DNA of 64,000 nucleotides, from positions 3,224,190-3,288,189 of the forward strand of contig NC_037597.1 in assembly GCF_003073045.1 (NCBI RefSeq). Direction: 5' to 3'. Shown piece by piece: positions 46,116-57,200 of the stretch. A model generated the notes under the pieces. That model was not told the origin of the DNA. It did not search any database and saw nothing but the letters and a program-made list of their open reading frames with translations. Source of the DNA: Pomacea canaliculata. Taxonomy: Eukaryota; Mollusca; Gastropoda; Architaenioglossa; Ampullariidae. The first letter of the stretch is position 1. Every line of letters starts with the position of its first letter. The position numbers and the translations under genes are program-made.

Positions 46116-48130
46116 TTGTCAGCATTAACTGTCACGGCTGAGATAACGAGGACCACTCCACCAACTCCTGAAAACATAAATAATCATTGTGTCTCTAAAA
46201 TATGCACACAGTAAACTTACTTCACATCTATGAAAACGAATGCAAACACAATAGAAACAGTAAGTAAGCGTCAAGCGGTGGAACTACTAATTTACTAATA
46301 TACTTATTCAAGTGTTAATAGAAGAAATCAATTAAAAACATAGCACATTGTAACATTACTTAGTCCTGATTGTTTTCACTACTACAATTAGCAAGTCAAA
46401 CATGATTTTTTTTTTTCAAAACTATCTACTGAAGCACAAAAATCGATACACTGCACAAACCACGAATAATTGTACCCACTCTGTTACCAACAATAATCGT
46501 TCCAACCTTGACCTTTCACAGCTGGCGTTTCTCTGTATTGTTAAAAAGCATCTGAAAAATGAAATTATTAGTACTTAACTAAATATTTTATTTTTCATCA
46601 AAGTAAGTCTTATGAACCTGGGAAACAGTTAAGAGGACTCGGCGACCGATGTTCACTAAGTACTGCCACAATACTGATTTCTCCACTTTCATAAGAATAA
46701 TAATAATAAATGCAAAATTTGTAAAGCCCACACTCACACTCCTAAAGAGTATGCTTTTAGCGCTTAAGAACAAGAACGAAACATGGACAGCATACGTGGG
46801 GCAGGAAAACAAATAGCATATGAACTATAAAAGAATAAACAACCGTACTAAACGAAGAAATCAAATACAGAAAACACACAGATGAACCAAGAGCTGAGAG
46901 TAACATGATATTGCAAAACGGTGTGAAAAAGGACTAGCATTATGGAAAAGGTTGTTTATGTAATGTTTACAGAAGAGGTGTGTTTTCAGTGCACATTTAA
47001 AGGATTCAAAAGTTGGTAGGTAGCAGATATGGAAAGTTTCCTAGCTTTGAGTGCCAGACGTGCAGCAGAGCTCTGTATCAATCGAAGAGATGAAAAAAAA
47101 ATACGTGGAAAAATTTGAATAAAAATGACAGAGGATCAATTGTTAGTTATTTCAATTAAGTGCGCTTTTGGTGCATACCTGTTAATTTGTAGATCTCTGT
47201 TGGGGGGAAAGTACACATTTTATAAAATTTTTCACATGGTCGCCATTACAGCTTCCGAGTTGACCTCGACCTCGCAAGTTCACATCCGGTTTTCGAGGAC
47301 CTTCGCTGTTGATCGACCGCAGGTGTAGATGATGTTGTCTCGTTGTAGTGCGTCGGGGTGCAAGCAAAAATCTGTCGTTGGCGGTCGATAAATTTAATTG
47401 GATGTTTCCAGATATTGCAGGTATTGTTAAAAAGGAAATGTATTCAAATGGAGAAAAGGATACTAGGCTATTACCCCTGGGGCCCTATGTTTAAATTAGT
47501 GACGAAGATGCCCTGATGTAAAGTAAATCAACATCTACAAACTGTTCGTCACAAGACGATTTTTCCTTGGTCTCTCCATTTGTAAAGCGATTTAGTTAGG
47601 TGGTAGATTTTACTAGGCTAGGTAGGTAGGATATATACATAATAGTTGTGTGTGTATATTATGTTATGTAAATAAATATGTCTGAAGATATTTACCTGTG
47701 TGAGCGTGTCAGTGCCAACGAATTGTAGTATGTCGTACGTATGTCCCCGTCGTGTGAATGAGGTGTACTAGAGAGATTTGTTGTCCATGTAGTCGTGACT
47801 CATCTGCAGAACACACGTGAAGATCCGTGGAATTGATGCACCGATAGAAGAGAACTGAGCAAGTAAAGCAGGGTCGTTTGTGGACTCCAACCCCAGCAGC
47901 AAAGGAATATTGGCTACAGGTGGGGGACATGTCTTGAGTATCCGGGGGCCATGTGGCAAAATGGCGTCCGACCCATAGCGAAAGTGAAACCGGGCCGTAA
48001 CAACGGGGTCATGTCGGTTTTACCTGTGAAACAAGCGTGGGACGCTTCTCTCCCCTTGTGACCGCTAGTCAACCCTGATGGCTCATGGGTACGTCCATCT
48101 TTTTTTTTTTATATATCCCACTATTTATAT
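46116..48130. other. Upstream region of the 46.1-kb gene
   Basis: AT-rich with a SINE-like copy at 46690-47060. CpG-richer segments at 47230-47360 and 47860-48080 may be promoter or first-exon sequence for the reverse-strand gene. The second contains GAAAGTGAAAC at 47980-47990, an IRF/ISRE-like motif. Confidence 0.35.
46690..47060 (-). repeat. SINE-like dispersed repeat, family A, copy 3
   Basis: Begins (AAT)n then AAATGCAAAATTTGTAAAG. Shares GAGCTGAGAGTAACATGATA and GGACTAGCATTATGGAAAAG with the copy at 4486, and continues with a segment (TTTAAAGGATTC...GGTAGCAGATATGGAAAG) shared with the copy at about 30900. It is the most complete of the three. Confidence 0.65.
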
Positions 48131-48139
48131 CTTCAGATT

Positions 48140-48222
48140 ATTGGTATTTTTAGGGATTTCGGCATATCCTGATTTACATATTTCTAAATCAAGACATGCC
48201 AAAATTCCTAAAAAATACCAAT
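48140..48222. repeat. Short perfect-like hairpin (about 37-bp arms)
   Basis: TTGGTATTTTTAGGGATTTC...GATTTA pairs with TAAATCAAGACATGCC...AATACCAA around a loop of about 8 bases, with few mismatches. It may be a tiny fold-back MITE. A hairpin RNA is less likely, given its AT-rich repeat surroundings. Confidence 0.6.
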
Positions 48223-48329
48223 ATCAAATGGATTAATAATTTGTGTATTTTGCAATAATTATATATATATAACAAGCAGCAAAAGAGTGCACAAAAGTGC
48301 AAAATGTTATAAAAAAAACAAACAAACAT

Positions 48330-48690
48330 GATTTGTCATTTATTGGCGTTTATTGAGGTAAAATAAGGATAAAAAGCAAACTAAAAAAATTTTTTTTAAT
48401 ATAAAATTTTTTTTAAAGCATTGTCTCATTTGTATACATAAACAATTTATCATTTATCAAGGTAAAAATATTATCACAAATAAGGATAAAAAGCAAACTA
48501 ATAAAAAATAATGTTAAAAATATACAATTTTTTTTAAAGGCATTGTCTCATTTGTATACATAAACAATTTATCATTTATCAAGGTAAAAATGTTATCATA
48601 AATAAGGATAAAAAGCAAACTGATAAAAAATAATTTTAAAAATATATAAAAATTTTTTTAAAGCATTGTCTGTTTGCATACATAAAAGAT
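48330..48690. repeat. Tandem repeat, unit about 116-122 bp, nearly three copies
   Basis: The phrase TAAGGATAAAAAGCAAACT recurs at 48365, 48481 and 48603, and GCATTGTCTCATTTGTATAC recurs between them. The units are AT-rich and slightly diverged, with no coding potential. A minisatellite-like array. Confidence 0.85.
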
Positions 48691-49327
48691 GTTTCCTCTT
48701 GATATATTAATGCAACATTCGTTATTTAATTATAAGTTGTAGAACGATGCAAAACCATGTATCCATTGACAAAACAATTAAAATTAAATTGCAGTTTCCT
48801 TAACACTAATTACATTTTCCCAAAGAAAAGGTTCAAAGATCTATGACAATATATCAAATGATAAGTATGAACTGAATTGCTGTCAAAAAGAGTGATGCTT
48901 TAATAGACATTTCTAAAAATAAATCAAAGTCATGAAATTAACTATAAAAGGTTCTAGGTTGGATTGCAGCTTATGGTATTAACTACAATCTTTTAAAACA
49001 GATTAAAAATTTTAAATTGCACCTTTATCACTAGAAAAGGAAACCATCAAACACATGTTTGAAACACAATTATGTTCAAGAATTTTAGAAGGTATTAGAA
49101 AAGAACTGTAAACATATAAATGATTCTGAATTTACCACAACACATCTCTTATTGGATCGGGTGAAAATATCCTCATTGATAATTAATGGGTTAGAGTAAA
49201 TAATAATCACAGCACAGTTTTATATAATTATATAAATCCAGATTTAGTATATGCAGGTTTATGTACAAGAATTTTACAACTGTAGGTAGAAAGTTGCACA
49301 GCTTTACTTGTCCTCCACCCAGAACAA
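48691..49327. other. AT-rich sequence, probable 3' flank
   Basis: No gene is visible. It lies downstream of the reverse-strand coding exon at 49328 and probably includes its 3' UTR. Confidence 0.35.
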
Positions 49328-51624
49328 TTAACTGACGTATAGGCTGTGCTCAACCCTTTCCCTTCTGCCATTCTGTTGATCCCTAGCACCAGCTAACCAA
49401 GTTGATGCATGCAAGTCAGCATCCGTAGCTTCAGGATAACTTTTTCTTGCAGCATCTAAAATAGAACAAATATAAGAATATGAGGTCTGCATAAAAAAGT
49501 AATCACTTAATTGTAGGTTACTGACCTAAAATCCAGAATATAATGTGAAACAAAAAGAGGTACAAGCAAATTATACTGATATGTAAAGTGGCATAAAAAT
49601 TTAAAGCGTTTATAACAGAAAGGAACTACAAGTGGAACTGCATTTGAATTTCAGTTAGAATTTCTATAGGCAGAAAAACTCTGGAAATTCTAATTTCAAA
49701 AACAATCCCAATACATGGGAACTGTAAGATGTCTATAAACTGTCATTTTAATTCCTTTCTACACAGTGTTAACCAGCTGATTAAAGGACTACAGTCACTA
49801 GAAATTGTGTAAACATGTGTCCATATTTTATTTTGGCAATGTAATTCAATCACAATAAAATGAGGTAGGGACAGTTCTCCAGGCTGATTTATCTTCCTGT
49901 CATGTTTTTTTTTTTATGACTCATGAAAATTCTTGTCTGCACCTAGCAGAGTCAAAGGTTAAGGTTCATAACTAAAAGATAAGAAACAATCCAAACAGTC
50001 CTATTTTATGACAGGCATGTATTAATGTACCGTATACACACACACACACAGAGTCAAATATTTAAATCCTTACCCTGAACTGTTTGTAAAATGAAGGGGT
50101 GGTTCTTGAGTCCCATTGAAGTTGTAAGATCAGGCCAACTCAGTTGAAAATAGCACAGATAGAATGCCCCTCACTACATGCTTTAATGTGAAGCCCGACG
50201 CATCACCGAATGGCATTCCTGAAAACAGACAAAAATAAATACACATCATTTAAAAAAAATTGCAGTGGGCAACATTATAATACCTGTTATGACAACTAGT
50301 ATTTAAAGACACCCCCCCCCCCCAAAAAAAAAAGACAGCAACAATTCAGGAAGTTTCATACAACCAAGCAAAAGTGGGTACAGAAAATTTACTATCTGCT
50401 CTAATCAATGCCACATAACAATGCCTTTATTACTTTTTAGTACTGCAAACATGTCATTAGTTTTATACAATGAATGGTATGGTATGGAAACCTTTAAAGG
50501 GAATCAGATAAAAAGATTTGACTCCTCCTACTAACAAATCAGAATAAAGCACATACCAAGCATGTCCTTTTTTATGGGTCTGTCTTCATATCTCCCTCAA
50601 GACTCTCTACATCTTCTGCTGATTGTTAAGCGAGACTGGAACCCTCTGGCAGATTTCCCGTGTCATTTGCCTTTCCTGTTCTTGTTCCTCCATCCATGTA
50701 AACATCCTTTTAAGGTTGTTTGTATCATTCTTCATCTCTTCCAGAAGAGACAGTTGTTGCATCCAACTTTCTCTAGTTTAGTTCTAACCTAAGAACACAA
50801 TAGCAGAAAACATGTTAAATAATGATCTTTTCTAGCTTTGCTATAGTTCACAATGCCTGGAAAATACCATTAATTTTGGTTAATCTTTACCATTTGTCAT
50901 ATCTATCTGATATGTGATCCATATTTGTTTCAAATTTTTTCACTATGGCAAAAGGCTGGGATTTTCCGCTTCCAGTTTAACTCATAAAAGCACTGTTCAT
51001 AACTCTTGGCCAAGGGTAAGAAGAAAAAAAAGCTAAAATGATTATAAACAAAATGGCTTTAAATTACCTTCCAAGGGGTTATGGGTCTTTATGCTGGCAG
51101 GCTGAAAACCAGACAATGGAATCGGAAGGCGCTGGGGGTGTGAAGGCAAAGGTGAAACAGTCCTTTTTTGAAAGCTGCTACTTGGGGACACCTTGAGATG
51201 GTGCCAACCACTAGTGGCAAAGAGTATGGCAATGGTGGTGGACATTGCTGCATAACTGAATGGTCAGCATATAGTGATTCCTCGGCATCCTTCTCTCCTT
51301 CGCTGTTAGCTGTGCATCCCTGTGTCAAATGAATACATTTGCATAAACTTTTTTCAGCTTAGTACATTTAAAACTGTCAGCTGCTGATAGGTTGTTAAAA
51401 TTTTTTTAAAGAACATTTTATTGTTATTGTACAAAACTTGTTTATCACTGTATGCTATTTTACCAGAAAGAGGACACAGCCTTGTGTCCCTATATGATGT
51501 CCACCAAAAAAAATTCCCTAAAATTAAGCAGAGGAAATGAAAACAGACCGAAATCTAATCGAGTTATCCGTATCCTTTTTGGTTGAGTGGGAGCATTTTT
51601 GTCATCACTCTCCACCTCCGACAT
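49328..51624 (-). CDS. Uncharacterised multi-exon gene, partly resolved, possibly decaying
   Basis: Four reverse-strand pieces look coding. Piece 1 starts at the ATG at 51624 (M-S-E-V-E-S-D-D-K...K-R-I-R-I-T-R-L). Piece 2, exon 51319-51068, encodes a Ser/Pro-rich segment (V-S-P-S-S-S-F-Q-K-R-T-V-S-P-L) but changes frame once near 51180. Piece 3, exon 50771-50608, joins piece 2 in phase and encodes a coiled coil (Q-Q-L-S-L-L-E-E-M-K-N-D). It reaches a stop before any good donor. Piece 4, exons 50218-50074 and 49455-49328, is joined in phase (CAG G|AT GCT) and encodes W-P-D-L-T-T-S-M...H-P-F-I-L-Q-T-V-Q-D-A-A...S-T-W-L-A-G-A-R-D. I cannot connect pieces 3 and 4 or 1 and 2 in one frame. Exon-like segments also occur at 51950-52090 and 52640-52750. 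It is either a pseudogene, a mis-sequenced gene or two transcripts. No family is recognised. Confidence 0.4.
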
Positions 51625-54218
51625 TTTTGTCCCTTGCAGATTCAGCTAGATTCTTGGTAGTTACCTGCATGGAAATAAATATAGAAGGCAAATAAGATTT
51701 CACAAATCAAGATCAAAAGTATAATAATAACACACTCTTATAGTGCAGCATCACAACAAAAGCTACACTATCTGTGGTGTAATGACTGTGTTCAAACAGT
51801 TCAGGTATTATCTTTTTCTCCTTCCTTAAATCTGCAGCACACAATAACATAGAAGTCATTTTGACCATTAATGGTCACATGCTTCATAAATTTTCTTTCT
51901 GCACAAGGATTATGAATATTATGAATCAAAAAGTAAATTGCACTTACTTAATGACTTGTGCAGGAGAACTGGAAGCATAGGACATGAGGAATCAGCTTTA
52001 TAGCTCTAATTAATGAAGCTTGCATCTGGTTCAATAGATTGTAGTGGGAAGTTGCACACCCTGTGACCACTTTCATCTTAAAATGCCAGCAGCCAGCTAT
52101 CTAGAATAACAGTAAAATAAATTATTGACCATTATGCAGTTATTATGATTTGTTGTTGAAAAAGACCATTAAAGTTGTCTGAAATGATACTTCCAGTCAC
52201 AATCAGTTGTCAATGGGCTATCTATATAAGTTTTTTTTTTTGGTTCACCACTGGGAACACAATCCTTATGCTGCTCTTTGACAAATATTCTTAATTAGCT
52301 GCTGCAGTGGAAAGTTTGGTGTTTGAAAAAGTCGTTTAAGCTAGCCTAAAAAAATATAAAATTGAGAGGCAGAGTTAAGAGTCCAAAGGACCAAATCTGT
52401 CAACATTATCAGCAATATGTGACAAAGCAAGTACATTTTACACCAAAAATCCTTTACCATACAAACACTGCTTCTTGAACAAATAAACATGAAAGGTTAT
52501 GAGCCTAATAATCAGCATAGTTCACACACAGCCCAGGACTTGCAAGACAAAAAAAAAACAAACCCACAATAAATAAGAGAAAAAAATATTATACTGCCGA
52601 AGAAACCTGGCATTTTAACGCTATCGTACCAGTAAACAGACGGAACTGTCGAAGCTCTGTTACGTTCCACTTTCGTAATCGCAATTTGAGGAAATTCTGA
52701 CAGCTCCAAATTCTCTCCATTGCTAACGGCTAAAGAATTATCAAATGCAAGCGTTCAGAACTGCTGAGCACGATTTCTACCTCTGTCTGGAAAACTTGTG
52801 CATTTATTGCGTTAATGTGTACTCTTAATCTTTTTTCTCTTAGAATGATATTCTGCATTAAATTTGGACATTTCTGTAGTTAAAATCTCAATAACTATGT
52901 TAATATAGAGTATAAAAATTATACGTACTGTTATCGAAGCGTCGAACACATGTATCAGTATAGAAATTGACCGCTTGAGAAGCTTTTCTGTTGGGAAAAG
53001 TGTAGACTCACACATTTGAAAATGGCGGCTTTGCCTGCACGCATGTGGTCGTATGTAGCACGCCATGGCGAAGAGTCATTGCCATTGTTAGGGGTCACGA
53101 CCCTATATGTGGGCATGATCTCCCGCACTCTGTTTTCGCCTCGGCGAGCGTGGAGCTTGGCTTATGTGCGCATGCGCTGACAGCGCCATGCAAGACGAGT
53201 CAAGTATTGCGATAGATTGACCCCCTGTATCACAGTCGGATCAAGACAAACTTGGTGGACCCCTTGAGCTTATGGTTTCCGATGCTGCTAGGGAAGGTCG
53301 GCTGAGTGCGGGTGTGTGGTGGATAGGAATAAAAAGAACACAACGCACCCGACACCAGAGAGCTAGAATTTCTCTAGTGGAAAATTCTCCTTGGGAACTT
53401 CGTCCTCTTTCCTGGAACACCAAAGAGGAACTGACTGATTTGGCGCTAGGGGCCGCGGTGTTGGCCTTTTAGCGAGGGTCAGTCCGGCTACAAATGCAAA
53501 GGAGATAATTTACGCAAGACTTGTCCATTTTCCAGACTTACATTGTACACACACTTGTCAAACTGAAAAATTACAAAAAAAATTTATTTGTCTATTTGTA
53601 ATCATATCGCCCTCTCGATCTGTTCAAACCACAACATTGACTTTCTCTAAAGCAAAACATAATGTCTTAACGAACGAAAACTGTGTATTCAAAGCGACTA
53701 AACCAACATCGATGACCAACATATCTCGCCTACTATACTGGCAGTATGAAAGCGTCAGGTCTGCGAGTGATAAGGCAAACATTTTAAACGAAGCAAAAAC
53801 TTGACTAATAATGAAATGGTCAATCTGCAAATCGCACAACAGCAGAATATGATTTGACAATATTATCTCAAAAGAAATCAAAATAGTCGACTTTACAACT
53901 ATAATTGCCACTATAAAAAGCACACACATTTAGTAGCCTTTATGTTGTTGTTTTTTTTTCCTAAAGAATTTTCGACCCTGTATTACTCTGGAGGCAGCTG
54001 CTTTCGGTATCGACTCTAGCAAGAGTGCTTTACAATGGTTTTAGGTGTCCAGTCAATTCAATCAACAAAATCTACTTAAGCTGCTTTTGGTATAATGCAA
54101 AAGGAGCCAATTTCATCGAATAGACAATGAACGTTCCCTTTCTTTATCCGCAGTTATCACAAATGAAGAGATTTCACACCTATCCTTTTCAGTACATTGT
54201 TTCACAATTGAGCCTCAA
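51625..54218. other. Upstream region of the 49-51 kb gene and 3' flank of the 54-59 kb gene
   Basis: Possible 5' untranslated exons at about 51950-52090 and 52640-52750 (donor TTTACTG|GTACGA). A CpG-rich segment at 53000-53220 may be a promoter. An LTR-like fragment lies at 53240-53492. The rest is AT-rich with nothing I can support. Confidence 0.35.
53240..53492 (-). mobile_element. Partial LTR-like fossil related to the KPTN intron copy
   Basis: Read on the reverse strand it begins TGTAGCCGGACTGACC and contains GCGCCAAATCAGTC and GGAGAATTTTCC, matching the first 200 bp of the element at 19465. Only one end is present. Confidence 0.5.
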
Positions 54219-57200
54219 TCAAGCTGATTTTTTATCGTTCTCGGAAGTCTGAATTTTGACCTCAACGGATTCATTAGAAATAGCATCCTCTTGGGCAGTG
54301 TTTCGAGCAACGGTGTCCACATCAGTATTACAACTGCTGACCGTTTCTGGCTGGAGCGTAGACGAAGCCATTCTTAACCTCTGACCCGTCTCGTACAGTA
54401 CGGAACTCATAGAACTTAAACACTGTTCTTCCCCTTTCCCGTATTCTTCTTCCGCGGATGATGACGATAGAAGGGCAAAACGAACCCGCCTTGGAGACTT
54501 GGCAGCAGACTTTGGACGTTCAGGGCCCACCGCCAAGACTCCTACCGTCTCACCAAGGGATTCTTTTTCCATCGATGTCCCCAGGATGGACGCCATGGCG
54601 ACCTCTTTCTTGTGATCTACCAGCAGCAAATTATTTTCTTTGCTCGTGAAATCTGGCGCACAAGATATATGTGAGTCTTCGCACCTTGACACTGTTTCAG
54701 CCGTACCATGGATTTGGAGGTCAGAGAGCGTGTCATCATTCCCCGGCAGGTCACCTGTTTGCGTTACGGTGTCACCGCCATACAAGATGTCAACAGCGTT
54801 CTGACTAGCGGTGGGAACTTCTCGGGGATTCTCATTGCCTCCTCGGTGCGCCTTTCCCATTGTTGCATCGTTGTGACCGCCGGCATCCTGATTTTGTAAA
54901 CTGCTTGATATGGATATACTTAAGTCCTTACTTGGTACTGTCCCGACGTCTGTCCGCTTGGTAGTAAACAAGTTTCGTTTTCTGTGGCATCCCGAGGGTG
55001 AAATTCAAAGACGATCTGTTTCACAAAGAAACTTTCTACTTTATGCTGGGCAGTTGGCGGCGGCAAAGGAGCCAGCATCTCGCCGCTGGATGGGGATCCG
55101 TTTTCTGCAGTTCTCTCCCTTTCATCCGCCCTCCATGACCCGCCATGTGTTCCCATGTCCTCGGGGGCAGCCGCATCCAACATCCTTGCACAAGAATCTC
55201 TTGCGATTTCCGTGATTTGCGAGGCTGCTTCGAGCTCGTTGTCTGGTACAGCACTTGCTACAGGGGCGGTTTTCATCAGTTCAGAGTCAGAAATATACTC
55301 CCCATCTTGCTGGCTGTTCTCCGAAGGGACCAGATTACTAGCAGAAGTGCACTCTGGCTCAGATTTCTGGAAACAAAGAACAAATCTTCCGAGATTTCAG
55401 CAGTCAATGAAAAGTATTACTAACGCACGTTACTGAACATTGAAGTTTTAACTGACACAAGATAAGACTTTTACATTAAAAGGTATTTTCTACTACGCGC
55501 CGATTACATTGCTCAGCAATCAACCATGTTTAGGCCGATATTTGTCTTTGCTCATTACTTTTATTTGCAAAGTTTTCTGATTGCTTCATGTTCTTCCAGA
55601 GATTGTTTACAGTGTTCTTTTGTGTATTGTTTGCAGTACTGTCAGCTGCTGGTAGGCTAAAGATCTGTCGATACCTCAAATTTTCACATTGCGAACATTC
55701 AGATAAAGGGATAGTTGCAAAAGGAATTCGTTTAACGTGTGGCCGAGGACAGCAGCAAGAATCTTGCATACAAGTGTTTCAATGGGGTTAAAAACTGTAA
55801 CAATGACTTATGGTTACAGAGTTTTGACTAACAGACTACATTGGTTTAACAGCGTATGCTTACTTTCAAAGGAGCCTGTGTTTGCTCAGTCTTATTGCCA
55901 TTAGAAATTTAGTCTTATGGCTTCAACAATGTCCTTATTTTCATGGCATGTTTGAACGGTCATGCTAAAAATTCTAAATGATGGCTTTACCTTATCACGT
56001 ATGTTATCATCCATGGCAATGCAACCAGTACTGTCTGATGTTCCGTCTTGCCGTCTGACGCTTGCGGGATTCAAGTTCTCGTCCAAAGTACCACCGATGT
56101 ATTCATCTTCGACATCCCCTATAAAAAAATGGGAAATACTTACATTTTTTTCAGAATGATATTTCTGCATTGACACTGTTTCGAGCTGATGCAGATCTTA
56201 GAATTAAGAAAAATGCTTCACTAAAATGTTCACAAAAATGGTGATTTCCCTACCACCCACGCTTTTAGGTTTAAGCTGGCGATGGGTAAATGGCTCTTCA
56301 AAATTATGGTCTCAAACATTGAACGACGGTTGGTGGGAAAGGTGCGAGAGTTGAGTGTGATGGAAATGTTTGCCTTTACATACATTTGAGAGAAACGATT
56401 CATAGCACATTCTTTTTTTTAAAAAAACTCTCACTGCACCCTCCCCCCTGCCCCCTACTTAATCTTGACATCGGCATCATGAAATACAGATGACGAATAC
56501 TTGCGGAGCACATTAGGTTCACGACAGGCAATGTGGATGATTTCCTTTTAATAGTTGCGGTCATCTTGTATTTGATTAAGTTATCGCACCGTCAAATGGC
56601 AATACTTACCTGCTTCTTCGTTTTCAATCTTTTCCGTGGTTAGTACCTCCGAGGTGACGTCATATCCTATCACTTCGTGCTCGATCGACACTAGACGCGC
56701 AGAGTTTTCGGCGCTAATCCTTCCCTCTTCTGTTTCGCTGACCTCTGACCTCTTAGCCGTCGTCGTTTCCTGTTGTTGCTGCTGCACATCTTCCTGCTGG
56801 TTCAGTTTGCTGGAGACCATCTGCTGTTGTTGAGTTTCAAACTGCTCTTCTTGCAAGTGCACGGGCGAGACAAAAATGTCCTCGCCTTCAGTCGTGGTTT
56901 TCTCCATTTCTTCTCCCTTGGAAGCTTTCGCATCCTCCTCCTCCTCGACACTCAGATTTTCCGCGTTCCTTCTATGCTGCGAAGACCTAAGAGCATGCTG
57001 ATTGCAGCGACGTACTTGAGGTTTTCCCCAGCTCTCTGCGCGACTTTCTCTCCCTCTGGCGCTGGACCGGAAGTACCTTTGCTGACCTTTCATCAACCCC
57101 CAGCGCCGACGAGGAGGCTGAGCTCTCCCTTCGAGATCCTCCTGACCCTCACTTCGGTTGCGAGGTTCCCTCCGGCGTGGGTACGGCTGCGTCCTTTCCT

